Shown piece after piece: positions 34,349-43,183 of a stretch of 64,000 bases of DNA; the first letter of the stretch is position 1, and each line of letters begins with the position of its first letter. The stretch is from UBA3937 sp050951585 (GTDB lineage Bacteria; Bacillota; Peptococcia; DRI-13; DTU073). The notes beneath the pieces are model-generated. The model did no database searches and was not told where the DNA came from. It was given only the letters and a program-made list of their open reading frames with translations. Position numbers and translations under genes: made by a program. The stretch is from positions 100,165 to 164,164 of the forward strand of contig JBMNJI010000005.1 in assembly GCA_050951585.1 (NCBI GenBank), in the 5' to 3' direction.

Positions 34349-35497
34349 GTGAAAAAGTACATTGGTTTAATGGGTGTTTTGTTAATTGTAATGTCATTGA
34401 TTTTTCCCCCATTAGCAAATGCAGCTAATCTGGATCCCAGTAAATTAACAGAGGTGGAAATAGAAAGAGAAAGAAACAGTCACCCTAATGATATTAATGA
34501 GAAACAAAAAGCTCTTTTGAAAGCTTATGGAGTAACGGAAGATAAAATCAAATCTATTACAAGACGTGAAATCAGTAATATATTGCTTTTTGGTCATATT
34601 GTTAATTCTGAATACATACAACCTTATCTTGTTAGCAAGAAAGAAGTAATTGATGGCTTTAAAAATTCGGAATTTGCCCGAAAAGAACAAGCTTTGCGAT
34701 TTGAACAAAATGGTTTAACTTTAAGTGATTTAGCATTGATATCAAATAATTACACCCTTGAGGAAATTGCAAAAATGCCAATCTCCGGTATCAAAGAAAC
34801 TATTGAAAATTATAAATCTTCTACAGATTTAGCTCCTGCAAACAGTCATTTTAAGATACAAACTATAACACCTAATCTTTATACAAGATTTAATAAAGAA
34901 GATATTAATGCATCAGAGTCTGGTTCTTATGTTTACCTTCATAGAGATTCAATGGATACAGCATATTCATCGATTGCTACATCTGATCATATAACAGAGG
35001 TATCGGGTTATGTCCAAAATGCTTATACTATAGGGAAACACCTTTTCGCAGGTCCAAGCCAAGGGATTACATTGTCAAATGACCAATACGCATATAATTT
35101 ATTTGGGGAACTTACCGAAAGCAGTAGCGGTAATATCGTTCATGAAGGCGTTGATTACAGAAGATATGAAGGAGCACCTGTTTGGAGTCTTGCAGAAGGC
35201 GTAATAAATAACAAAGTATCTGAATTAGGTGGCACCACGGTTGCAGTTTACAATCCTTTCTATGATGTTACCGTAATTTATATGCATTTAAAAAATGTTA
35301 GTCTCAGCAATGGACAATATGTTAGCAAAGATACCTCTTTTGCTGAACAGGGTTTATATAAATATGGTTCAATTAGTAACTCACATGTACATGTCGAACT
35401 AAGAGACGGCAGGCAAACTTCTGCTAATCCTGGATCAGGTGAAACTCTATCGTCAACCAGACCATATGGAATTTTGCTCTGGTTAATGTGGGATTAA
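34349..35497 (+). CDS. Secreted M23/LytM-type peptidase-like protein
   Basis: A 382-residue exported protein. Signal peptide ends near LANAA (~25). Residues ~30-155 are helical with two units resembling the repeats of the lipoprotein at 36095 (YGVTEDKIKSITRREIS; GLTLSDLALISNN...YTLEEIAKMP). The C-terminal domain (~255-382) has the LytM/M23 metal ligands: HEGVD (His265, Asp269), a following strand pair, YMHLKNV, and HVH (His346, His348) in SHVHVELRDG. M23 enzymes cut peptidoglycan cross-bridges. GTG start with GAGGGG ahead. DNA is clearly more AT-rich than the flanking operons, suggesting acquisition. Confidence 0.85.
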   Translation: MKKYIGLMGVLLIVMSLIFPPLANAANLDPSKLTEVEIERERNSHPNDINEKQKALLKAYGVTEDKIKSITRREISNILLFGHIVNSEYIQPYLVSKKEVIDGFKNSEFARKEQALRFEQNGLTLSDLALISNNYTLEEIAKMPISGIKETIENYKSSTDLAPANSHFKIQTITPNLYTRFNKEDINASESGSYVYLHRDSMDTAYSSIATSDHITEVSGYVQNAYTIGKHLFAGPSQGITLSNDQYAYNLFGELTESSSGNIVHEGVDYRRYEGAPVWSLAEGVINNKVSELGGTTVAVYNPFYDVTVIYMHLKNVSLSNGQYVSKDTSFAEQGLYKYGSISNSHVHVELRDGRQTSANPGSGETLSSTRPYGILLWLMWD

Positions 35498-35520
35498 TTC
35501 CACACAGTAATTTTTAAGAT

Positions 35521-35552
35521 GAAGATGGGTACATTTATTTGTACCCATCTTC
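35521..35552. terminator. Perfect 12-bp hairpin after the M23-like gene
   Basis: GAAGATGGGTAC and GTACCCATCTTC around an 8-nt AT loop. No T-run follows, so it is a weak terminator or RNA-end protector. Confidence 0.6.
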
Positions 35553-35582
35553 AAATATGTGATAAGTGAGGTGATATAACTA

Positions 35583-35892
35583 ATGGAGTAAAAAGTTTGA
35601 AACTGTAAAATTCATTATAGATAATGAGCGAAGTGTTCCCAGTGTTACTGCAGATATTGGGAATAATGGAGCAAACGCTGTAAGTGGTGGGTCAATTAAT
35701 ATCAAAAAAGAGGCGTTCCTCGGCAGTAGAAAACATAAGGCCTGCGGACGAAGAGCCTATTTACACTCTCCCCAGGCCCGACAACTAACAGAACTTGTTG
35801 TTGATTTTGCCATATCCTATATTGTTAATTTAGCGTTGTCTGTTAATCAATTGAAGAAAATCTGTCCTTTTATCAATAGAAAAAGTCGGTAG
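35583..35892 (+). pseudogene. Open frame split from its start codon by a frameshift
   Basis: A well-placed ribosome site (GTGAGGTGAT) precedes ATG 35583, but the frame reads ATG GAG TAA. One base over, a 100-codon frame runs without stop from AAA 35590 to TAG 35890, encoding KKFETVKFIIDNERSVPSVT, GNNGANAVSGGSINI, RAYLHSPQARQL and a hydrophobic LVVDFAISYIVNLALSV stretch. It has no start codon of its own. Skipping the T at 35589 would join it to the ATG. Function not recognised. Otherwise the 35.5-36.1 kb gap shows nothing. Confidence 0.45.
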
Positions 35893-36094
35893 CGATAAGT
35901 TATTAAAAGGAAGGTGTAGAAAAATCTCTATAATTGCAAGAGACAAAAATGAAAAAAGTGTATGTTTTAATTAATAAGGGTATGCGAAAAAAGCATAATT
36001 ATTTAGGTTTACTCAATAGATTCAAAAGTTGTTGAAGGTAGATGGAGTTCTATTTTGAACTATTTATACCAAACTTTAGAAAGGAGATAAATTT

Positions 36095-37012
36095 TTGTAC
36101 AATAACAAAAAACTTTTGTTGATAACTTTGGGGTTAATTTTACTTTTGGTAGGATGTACTGAAGAGAAAAGTACATTTAATCAAATTAACCCTTTAAACA
36201 GAGATGATATCCATTTAATCAAGCTAACCGTAGGGAATACATCACCTATAAGGGAAATTATGAATCCATCACTTATTACTTCAATCCTTGACAATCTAGA
36301 TAAGATTACCTTTTCAAAAATGAGTGTAAAAGAAGAAAAGGCTGCCTTGGATAATGGTAAGAAATTTCGCCTAATTTCTACTTATGTATTAGAGTTTATG
36401 AAGGAGAAGAATGATAAGGTCCAATTAAATATCTTCCTAACCTCGGATAAAGAATTACTATTAGCCGATGCGAAGACTTTGCAGAGTAATAATAGGACAT
36501 TTTTATATATCAATGAAACCGATAAAACCTCACTAGAAGCTGTAAACTCAATTTATTCTAATATTAAAAACTTAGTGACTGAGTTTGCAGAGACGGAACA
36601 ATTTATTAAAAAGGCAGGAGAAAAAGGACTAACTGAGAGCATGCTTAGAACATTAGGTAATTTAGGTTACACAAGGGAAGAAATACTTAATCTCCCTACA
36701 GACGTAATTGCTCAGATTTTTGCACCAGGAACCCCCTTGGATGGTGCCGGACAATTCCAACCAACGGACATTCAAACCAAAGAACTAAATAAACGTGGTA
36801 TTGATACTAACATGAGCTTAATCCTAGGAAATCTTGGGTATGAGTATGGAGATATGTTGAATCTTACGCCTGAAGAAGTAGATTTTATTTTCCCAAACAC
36901 AGAATTGATGGCTAACTTGAAACAAAAAGGATTTACTGAACAACAAGTTCAAAGTTTAGTCGACCAAGGCAAATCTTTCAAAGAAATCATCAGAAATGCC
37001 TTAAATCAATAG
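36095..37012 (+). CDS. Lipoprotein with C-terminal helical repeats
   Basis: A 305-residue lipoprotein: basic start, hydrophobic core and lipobox LLVGC (Cys21). Residues ~30-160 form an unrecognised alpha/beta domain. The C-terminal part repeats a ~30-residue helical unit: from Gly178 (GLTESMLRTLGNLGYTREEI), from Gly235 (GIDTNMSLILGNLGYEYGDM), and a shorter one from Gly279 (GFTEQQVQSLVDQG). Related units occur in the M23-like protein at 34349. AAAGGAG selects TTG 36095. AT-rich like its neighbour. Function unknown. Confidence 0.8.
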   Translation: MYNNKKLLLITLGLILLLVGCTEEKSTFNQINPLNRDDIHLIKLTVGNTSPIREIMNPSLITSILDNLDKITFSKMSVKEEKAALDNGKKFRLISTYVLEFMKEKNDKVQLNIFLTSDKELLLADAKTLQSNNRTFLYINETDKTSLEAVNSIYSNIKNLVTEFAETEQFIKKAGEKGLTESMLRTLGNLGYTREEILNLPTDVIAQIFAPGTPLDGAGQFQPTDIQTKELNKRGIDTNMSLILGNLGYEYGDMLNLTPEEVDFIFPNTELMANLKQKGFTEQQVQSLVDQGKSFKEIIRNALNQ

Positions 37013-37128
37013 TTATTGAGCCAATACTCCCACAATCGCTTAGCCCGCTCCTTAGCACACGAGAGATTTCATCCTTGCGCAATTGGTATATGTCCGGGGC
37101 TGCCACATTTGATCTGCAAATGCAAAAC

Positions 37129-37159
37129 GGCGGAGGCATCGATTGACGATGCTTCCGCC
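37129..37159. terminator. Strong hairpin at the right end of the AT-rich island
   Basis: GGCGGAGGCATCG pairs with CGATGCTTCCGCC (one G-T) around ATTGA. It sits in a short GC-richer segment (37016-37165) of unknown origin, after the lipoprotein gene; there is no T-run. Confidence 0.5.
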
Positions 37160-37233
37160 CTGAAATGCCCAAGACAGCTAATTAGGGTTATTCTTTTTAA
37201 ATACAAAATACATAATTATAACTAATAAGTTTA

Positions 37234-37512
37234 TTACGATGATTGTTTCGATGAATTCGGTAATATTAATTGTTGCTTAGGATTGTTTTTTAAAATATGG
37301 AATAAGCAGGAGGAGTATCCAATTGCTAATAAGGGCGGGATTAAAGCTGTAACTATCCCCTTATAACCGATAATGTACAGAAAGACCAATATGGAAGAAC
37401 CATCAAAAGCCCTCCATGCATCTATTTTTTTGGGAGCTTCTATTGAAAAGAGTAATACAAGTGCTATTAATGCGAAAAAACATAATGTTAACTTAAAGAT
37501 TACTTGTTTCAT
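37234..37512 (-). CDS. Small membrane protein
   Basis: A 92-residue protein with an N-terminal hydrophobic segment (LTLCFFALIALVLLFSI), a charged turn (PKKIDAWRAFDG), a second long hydrophobic stretch (ILVFLYIIGYKGIVTALIPP and LAIGYSSCLF) and a polar tail. Three membrane helices are likely. A good reverse-strand ribosome site (AGAGGTG) precedes the ATG. Not recognised. It is divergent from the his operon. Confidence 0.65.
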   Translation of the reverse strand: MKQVIFKLTLCFFALIALVLLFSIEAPKKIDAWRAFDGSSILVFLYIIGYKGIVTALIPPLLAIGYSSCLFHILKNNPKQQLILPNSSKQSS

Positions 37513-37578
37513 AACACACCTCTAACTATTCATATATACTTTCATTGTACCATATTCGTCGGATTCCTGAACTTTTTC

Positions 37579-37607
37579 TTGACAAATTGTGGTTTTGCTC
37601 TTAGAAT
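37579..37607 (+). promoter_or_regulatory. Promoter of the histidine operon
   Basis: TTGACA (37579-37584) and TAGAAT (37602-37607), spacer 17 bp, 60 bp before hisZ. Confidence 0.75.
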
Positions 37608-37623
37608 ATAGATAATCAATTAT

Positions 37624-37637
37624 GTTAATACGTTAAC
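37624..37637. promoter_or_regulatory. Candidate operator of the histidine operon
   Basis: GTTAA-tacg-TTAAC, a perfect 5-bp dyad about 10 bp after the expected transcription start, where a repressor would block the his promoter. The TrpR-like YerC (32563) is one possible binder; this is inference. Confidence 0.4.
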
Positions 37638-37667
37638 AATTTAACTAGATAAAGGATGTGTGCAAAA

Positions 37668-38891
37668 GTGAGCAGAGATAATTTCCACATCCCACCGGGA
37701 ATGCGGGATTGGCTGCCGGGAGAGGCGTATCGGAAAAGGGAGTTGGTTAATCGGTTATTAGCGGCTATTTCCTTATGGGGTTATGAGGAGATTAATACGC
37801 CGCTGATGGAGTATTATCAGGTCCTATTACCGGGGGAAAACTTGTGTGGCCCTGATCATTTATACAAATTGACCGATCGGGATGGACGAATTTTGGCCTT
37901 AAGGTCGGAAATGACTACCCCTATTGCCAGGGTTATCAGCAGTAAATTACCTGATCAGTATCCCTGGCGCTTGATGTATGGCGGCGAGGTTTTTCGGTAC
38001 GAAGAGATTCAGACAGGGAAACAGAGGGAGTTTTGTCAGGTAGGGGTTGAATTAATCGGGGAAGAAGGCCCGGAAGCAGATAGCGAAGTTTTAGCTATTG
38101 CGATAGAGGCTTTGCAAGCCGCGGGATTGGATGATTTCACGATTAGCCTTGGGCATACCGGCGTTTTAAAGAGCCTGTTGGAGAACTTTACCGCAGATGA
38201 AGCACAGTTGAATGAAGTGCGGAATTTGTTGCTGGAGAAGGACTTTGTCGGGTTAAGCGGTTGTCTTTTGACGGCTGGTATGGAGAAAGGAAAAGTCGAA
38301 AAAATAATGGGCTTTTTGACCCGTCAGTTTTCCGCCAGTGAGCTGGAGCAGATGGAGAATTGGGACCGGGCACAGGCTAATCCGGAACCAGGGCAGGCTG
38401 ATTTACCGCCGGAACTGGCGGAAGCTTTTGCCGGTTTGCGGCGGACGATTCAATATTTAAAACTCTATGGCTATGAACGGTATATTCAGGTGGACTTAAG
38501 CACCTTAAGAAGTCAGGAATATTATACCGGGATGGTTTTTGAAATTTATGCACCGGGGATCGGCTATCCCATTGGCGGGGGCGGGCGTTATGATGAATTA
38601 CTGCGTTATTTTGGCAAAGACTATGCGGCTACGGGTTTTGCCTTGGGTGTTGAGCGTATCTTACTCAGTTTGCCTCAGGATCAAGAGGGAGCAGCCGCAT
38701 CAGCACAGGCTCCCCTGCTGTTGGTGGCGGGGACGGACCCGCAGAAGGTGCTGCGGAAGGCCCAGGAACATAGAAAGGCTGGGCGGAGGGTCTTTACGCA
38801 AGTGGGGAAGCTAATCTGTGCACAGGCCAAAGAGCGCGCAAGAGAGAAAAAAGCAGTTTTGGACTGGTGCGGGGAGGATGATGCGAAATGA
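37668..38891 (+). CDS. hisZ: ATP phosphoribosyltransferase regulatory subunit
   Basis: Histidyl-tRNA-synthetase-like protein that activates the short HisG and mediates histidine feedback. The ~407-residue sequence has class II synthetase motif 1 (PPGMRDWLPGEA), motif 2 (RSEMTTPIARV, then YGGEVFRYEE) and YYTGMVFEIYAPG...GGGGRYDELL, but the C-terminal region is short and HisRS catalytic motif 3 is altered. Starts: ATG 37656 overlaps AAAGGA, so GTG 37668 is more likely. First gene of the his operon; overlaps hisG by 4 nt. Confidence 0.93.
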   Translation: MSRDNFHIPPGMRDWLPGEAYRKRELVNRLLAAISLWGYEEINTPLMEYYQVLLPGENLCGPDHLYKLTDRDGRILALRSEMTTPIARVISSKLPDQYPWRLMYGGEVFRYEEIQTGKQREFCQVGVELIGEEGPEADSEVLAIAIEALQAAGLDDFTISLGHTGVLKSLLENFTADEAQLNEVRNLLLEKDFVGLSGCLLTAGMEKGKVEKIMGFLTRQFSASELEQMENWDRAQANPEPGQADLPPELAEAFAGLRRTIQYLKLYGYERYIQVDLSTLRSQEYYTGMVFEIYAPGIGYPIGGGGRYDELLRYFGKDYAATGFALGVERILLSLPQDQEGAAASAQAPLLLVAGTDPQKVLRKAQEHRKAGRRVFTQVGKLICAQAKERAREKKAVLDWCGEDDAK

Positions 38892-39556
38892 ACGAAAACA
38901 TCTTAACCATTGCGATGCCTAAGGGAAAGCTGTTTGAACCGGCCAAGGTGCTCTTAGAGAAATGTGGGTTCAGTTACCCGGGCTTATCTGATGAAGCACG
39001 GACCCTCATTTTTGAGGATAAAAACAGGCAGGTAAACTACATTATTTGCCGGCCTACTGATATTCCCACTTATGTGGAGCATGGGGCTGCCGATTTGGGG
39101 ATTGTGGGGAAGGACAGTATTTTGGAGGCGAATAAAAACCTCTATGAGTTGGTTGATTTAAAGTTTGGATATTGTCGTTTTGCGGCAGCGGTGCCTCGCA
39201 TTGCCTTAGCGGCTGACGGCACTTTTACGTGGAAACAGGGGCTGCGCATTGCCACGAAATTTCCGACGGTGGCAAAAGAATATGTCCGGAAAAAAGGATT
39301 GCAGGCCGAGATTATCAAGCTGCATGGCAATATTGAGCTGGCGCCGCGGGTTGGGTTGGCCGATCTGATTGTGGATATTGTTTCCAGCGGGCGTACCTTA
39401 AAGGAGAATGATTTGGTGGCTTTGGAATTTATGGGGGAAGCGACCGCTCGTCTGATTGTTAACAGGGCGAGTTACCGCTTGAAAGCAAAAGAGATCAACG
39501 GTTTAGTAGGGAAAATCAAACAGGTTTTGGAGACGGAAGGAGGAGAGCTTTCTTGA
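38888..39556 (+). CDS. hisG: ATP phosphoribosyltransferase, short form
   Basis: First step of histidine synthesis: ATP plus PRPP. The 222-residue protein begins LTIAMPKGKLFEPA and shows RPTDIPTYVEHGAADLGIVGKD and the PRPP loop DIVSSGRTLKEN. It lacks the C-terminal regulatory domain of long HisG, consistent with the adjacent hisZ. It overlaps both neighbours by 4 nt, so translation is probably coupled. Confidence 0.96.
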   Translation: MNENILTIAMPKGKLFEPAKVLLEKCGFSYPGLSDEARTLIFEDKNRQVNYIICRPTDIPTYVEHGAADLGIVGKDSILEANKNLYELVDLKFGYCRFAAAVPRIALAADGTFTWKQGLRIATKFPTVAKEYVRKKGLQAEIIKLHGNIELAPRVGLADLIVDIVSSGRTLKENDLVALEFMGEATARLIVNRASYRLKAKEINGLVGKIKQVLETEGGELS

Positions 39557-40848
39557 TACCTGTTTATCAATGGCCTTCGGCGGAAGCACAGGAGAGAATC
39601 CGGGGGAAGGCTTATGATGATGAAGAGATTCGGGCAACCGTGGAGAAAATAGTCCGGGATGTCCGCGTAAATGGGGATGAAGCCCTGCTCCGCTATACAC
39701 AAGCTTTGGATGGTTGTGTTTTGACGGCCCCGAAGCTGCGTGTCAGCGAAGCCGAGCTCGAAGAGGCCTTGCGGCAGGTGAAGCCGGACCTACTGACCTA
39801 TTTGCGGCAGGCAAAGGAAAATATCGCCGCTTTTCACAGCAGGCAAAAACAGCAGAGCTGGTTTACGCAGGACGAGACAGGTTCGGTTACCGGGCAGTTG
39901 TACCGTCCCTTGCGCCGGGTGGGCATTTATGTGCCGGGGGGCACGGCCAGTTATCCTTCGACTGTTTTAATGACGGCGCTTCCGGCGAAGGTAGCCGGGG
40001 TGCGGGAGATTGTGATGGTCACTCCGCCGGGGAAGGACGGTACTATTCCGGCGGCTACGCTGGCGGCGGCCCGGGTGGCCGGGGTGACGGAAATATACCG
40101 GATTGGGGGAGCGCAGGCGGTGGCGGCACTTGCCTATGGGACAGCCACCATTCCGGCGGTGGATAAAATAGTGGGACCGGGTAATATCTTTGTAGCCCTG
40201 GCCAAAAAGGCCGTCTTTGGCGTGGTGGGCATTGATATGCTGGCGGGGCCCAGTGAAATCCTGATTATCGGCGACGGGAGTGCGAAGCCGGAATATGCGG
40301 CGGCCGATTTGCTTTCCCAGGCGGAACACGACCGGCGGGCCAGAGCTTTTCTTTTGACACCTGATGCTGCTTGGGCGGAGGAGGTGCAAAAGTGCCTGCA
40401 GGAACAGCTGGCTGCGCTGCCGCGGCAAGAGATTGCTGCCGCGGCCTTAAAGGATTGCGGGGCGGTAATCATTACCGCTGATTTGGCCGAGGCCTTTGCA
40501 GTGGCTAATGCGGTGGCGCCGGAGCATCTGGAATTACTTTTGTGCGACCCCTGGCCGGCTTTAGCACTGGTGGAAAACGCCGGCGCGGTCTTTTTGGGAC
40601 CATATTCACCGGAACCATTGGGGGATTATTGGGCCGGTCCCAGCCATGTTTTGCCTACCGGGGGGACAGCCCGCTATGCTTCTCCTTTAACGGTGGAGGA
40701 TTTTCTGAAGCGTTCCAGTATTATTGGTTTTTCCGCGGCGGGGATGAGGCAAGCGGCGGAACCGGTGCGGTACTTGGCGGTGGAAGAAGGCTTGGCCGCG
40801 CACGGACAGGCGCTCCGGGTGCGGACGAAGGAAGAAAAGGGCAAGTAG
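39553..40848 (+). CDS. hisD: Histidinol dehydrogenase
   Basis: Zinc enzyme that oxidises L-histidinol to histidine in two NAD-dependent steps. The 431-residue protein has YVPGGTASYPSTVLM, GPGNIFVALAKKAVFG, DMLAGPSEILI, the zinc-site region DLLSQAEHD and APEHLELL, and the GPSHVLPT motif. TTG start within the hisG stop region. Normal length. Confidence 0.96.
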   Translation: MIPVYQWPSAEAQERIRGKAYDDEEIRATVEKIVRDVRVNGDEALLRYTQALDGCVLTAPKLRVSEAELEEALRQVKPDLLTYLRQAKENIAAFHSRQKQQSWFTQDETGSVTGQLYRPLRRVGIYVPGGTASYPSTVLMTALPAKVAGVREIVMVTPPGKDGTIPAATLAAARVAGVTEIYRIGGAQAVAALAYGTATIPAVDKIVGPGNIFVALAKKAVFGVVGIDMLAGPSEILIIGDGSAKPEYAAADLLSQAEHDRRARAFLLTPDAAWAEEVQKCLQEQLAALPRQEIAAAALKDCGAVIITADLAEAFAVANAVAPEHLELLLCDPWPALALVENAGAVFLGPYSPEPLGDYWAGPSHVLPTGGTARYASPLTVEDFLKRSSIIGFSAAGMRQAAEPVRYLAVEEGLAAHGQALRVRTKEEKGK

Positions 40849-40907
40849 CAAAAACGGTTCAATTGGTTATACGGATGGGTGAATGAGAAATGGCTGGAGG
40901 AGGGATT

Positions 40908-41534
40908 ATGGTGAACAAGGGGCAAGGTAGTAAAGAAATTGCTGGCGGAGCGAACGGGCGCCGTGGTGCGGTGGAAAGAATAACCACGGAGACAAAGATC
41001 AAGCTGGAGCTGATCCTGGCCGAGGAAGGTGGGCTACAAGGGTCAACGGGGATTGGTTTTTTCGATCACATGCTGAATTTATTTGCGAAACACAGCGGTT
41101 TTTGGTTAAATATTGCCGCGGTGGGTGATCTGCAGGTGGATTTTCATCATACGGTGGAAGATGTGGGGCTTTGCCTGGGCGAAGCTTTTCGGCAGGCCGT
41201 GGGTGATAAAAAAGGGATTGTCCGTTATAGTTCAATCGCCCTCGCGATGGATGAATCCCTGGTGCTGTGTGCGGTGGACGTCAGTGGACGGCCGGGCTGT
41301 TATGCTGATTTACTTTTCCCCTGCGAAAAAATCGGGGATTTTGATACGCAGTTGGTCAAGGTGTTCTGGCAGGCTTTCACGCAGGAAGCGAAGATCACTC
41401 TACATTTGCGACAGCTTGCCGGGGAAAATGCTCATCATCTGGCGGAAGCGGTCTTTAAAGGGGCGGGCCGAGTTCTGCGAGAAGCGGTGCGCATCGCGGG
41501 AGATGCTATTCCGTCCTCAAAAGGGGTACTATAG
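40908..41534 (+). CDS. hisB: Imidazoleglycerol-phosphate dehydratase
   Basis: Dehydrates imidazole glycerol phosphate; manganese enzyme. The 208-residue protein has a basic N-terminus and the family metal motifs GFFDHMLNLFAKHS, DFHHTVEDVGLCLGEA and ENAHHLAEAVFK. Monofunctional (no histidinol phosphatase domain). GGAGGAGGG at 40894-40902 selects ATG 40908. No hisH gene follows; the 148 bp before hisA are non-coding. Confidence 0.95.
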   Translation: MVNKGQGSKEIAGGANGRRGAVERITTETKIKLELILAEEGGLQGSTGIGFFDHMLNLFAKHSGFWLNIAAVGDLQVDFHHTVEDVGLCLGEAFRQAVGDKKGIVRYSSIALAMDESLVLCAVDVSGRPGCYADLLFPCEKIGDFDTQLVKVFWQAFTQEAKITLHLRQLAGENAHHLAEAVFKGAGRVLREAVRIAGDAIPSSKGVL

Positions 41535-41682
41535 ATATGGGTATATAGGGTGCGGATAATAATTGCGCCAAAAATTATGTAATTTTTTAGTGGCGAGTAG
41601 TAGAAAATCCGCACATTGTATGATTTAATTAAGATTAGCGGTTTGGTTCGCTTGCTATTGAAGAATGTTGGGAGTTGGTAAA

Positions 41683-42408
41683 ATGTTAGTGATTCCGGCA
41701 ATTGATCTTAGAGCTGGTCGGTGTGTGCGTTTGGTACAGGGAGAGATTAGTTCCGAGATCGTTTATTCCGAAGAACCGGTCGAAATGGCGAGAATGTGGG
41801 AAGCGATCGGGGCTCCCCGTTTGCACTTAGTAGATCTTGACGGCGCTTTTGCCGGTAAACCCAAGAATCTGGCGATAGTCAAAGAGATTCTTGACGCTGT
41901 AAAAATTCCTGTGCAATTGGGCGGCGGAATTCGTAGCCTGGATGCGGTGGAAGCGGTTTTAAATCTGGGAGTAGATCGGGTTATTTTGGGGACGGCGGCC
42001 ATTCTCTCACCGGAATTGGTGAGTCAGTGTGTAGAAAAGTTTGGTGAGCATATCGCCGTAGGAATTGACAGTCGGGACGGACTGGTGGCCATTGAGGGCT
42101 GGGAGTCGACCGTGGAAATGACCGTCTTTGAGCTCGCGGAAAAGATTGCTTCGTTAGGCGTAAAAAGAGTAATTTTTACGGATACGAGAAGAGACGGAAC
42201 GTTAAAAGGACCGAATTTGGAAGCAACGAAGAAATTAGCGGAGCATACGGGTTTAAAGGTGATTGCGTCCGGTGGAGTCTCCAGTCTGGAGGATTTACAG
42301 AACCTGAAGGAGTTGGAGATGTCTGGTGTGGAAGGAATCATCATGGGTAAGGCTTTATACTCCGGGGCAGTTCATCTGAAAGATGCGCTCGAATTAATGG
42401 AGGCATAG
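41683..42408 (+). CDS. hisA: ProFAR isomerase (HisA)
   Basis: TIM-barrel isomerase. The 241-residue protein shows VIPAIDLRAGRCVRLVQG with the catalytic Asp, the phosphate loops VQLGGGIRSLDA and SGGVSS, and TDTRRDGTL. GGGAG before ATG 41683 removes the six-residue extension from TTG 41665. Next step is HisF. Confidence 0.96.
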   Translation: MLVIPAIDLRAGRCVRLVQGEISSEIVYSEEPVEMARMWEAIGAPRLHLVDLDGAFAGKPKNLAIVKEILDAVKIPVQLGGGIRSLDAVEAVLNLGVDRVILGTAAILSPELVSQCVEKFGEHIAVGIDSRDGLVAIEGWESTVEMTVFELAEKIASLGVKRVIFTDTRRDGTLKGPNLEATKKLAEHTGLKVIASGGVSSLEDLQNLKELEMSGVEGIIMGKALYSGAVHLKDALELMEA

Positions 42409-42415
42409 ATTAATA

Positions 42416-43183
42416 ATGACGAAAAAGTCGAACGGGAAAAGAATCATTCCTTGTCTGGATGTGGAAAAGGGACGTGTTGTGAAGGGTACGCAATTTATTA
42501 ATCTGCAGGATGCGGGTGATCCGGTGGAATTAGCGGCCTATTATGAAAAGCAGGGGGCTGATGAATTAGTCTTTTTGGACATCAGCGCGACGGTAGAGCA
42601 GCGGGAAACAATGCTGGAAGTAGCGGCAAAAGTTGCTGCCCGGATTAAGATCCCTTTTGCCATCGGGGGCGGGGTCCGCAAGCTGGAGGATATCGGGCGT
42701 ATTTTGGCGGCCGGGGCCGATAAGGTTGGAATTAATACGGCTGCGGTAAAAAACCCGGAATTGATTCGGGAGGCGGCGAGGCAATTCGGCAGTGAACGGA
42801 TTGTGGCGGCTGTTGATGCCAAAAAGACCGGCGATGGGAAATGGGAGGTTTATACCCATGGCGGGAAAAAACCAACCGGGCTGGATGCGGTAGAATGGTC
42901 GAAGCGGGTGGAAGAGCTGGGTGCCGGGGAAATACTCTTAACGAGCATCGATCGTGACGGGATGAAAGATGGTTACGATTTAGAGTTAACCAGGGCAGTG
43001 AGTGAAAATGTGCAGATTCCGGTTATTGCTTCAGGCGGCGCCGGGAGCAAAGAGCATTTATATGAAGGCGCGGTCATCGGTAAAGCAGACGGGCTTTTAG
43101 CGGCCTCGATTTTTCACTTTGCGGAAACGACGATACCGGAGGTTAAAAAATATCTTCGGGAAAGGGATGTTGAGGTATTATGA
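42416..43183 (+). CDS. hisF: Imidazole glycerol phosphate synthase cyclase subunit
   Basis: Cyclase that uses ammonia delivered by the HisH glutaminase. The 255-residue barrel has IPCLDVEKGRVVKG with catalytic Asp, FLDISATVEQRETML, FAIGGGVRKLED, AVDAKK, LTSIDRDGMKDGYD and ASGGAG. The partner hisH is not in the operon and must be elsewhere, or the enzyme uses free ammonia. Confidence 0.96.
   Translation: MTKKSNGKRIIPCLDVEKGRVVKGTQFINLQDAGDPVELAAYYEKQGADELVFLDISATVEQRETMLEVAAKVAARIKIPFAIGGGVRKLEDIGRILAAGADKVGINTAAVKNPELIREAARQFGSERIVAAVDAKKTGDGKWEVYTHGGKKPTGLDAVEWSKRVEELGAGEILLTSIDRDGMKDGYDLELTRAVSENVQIPVIASGGAGSKEHLYEGAVIGKADGLLAASIFHFAETTIPEVKKYLRERDVEVL

Noticed and set aside
36990..37172. 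Minus-strand 60-codon frame after the lipoprotein gene
   Set aside because: No ribosome site, overlaps a strong hairpin, and the sequence matches nothing recognisable.
41535..41682. Hidden hisH in the hisB-hisA gap
   Set aside because: Only 148 bp, with no amidotransferase motif in any frame.
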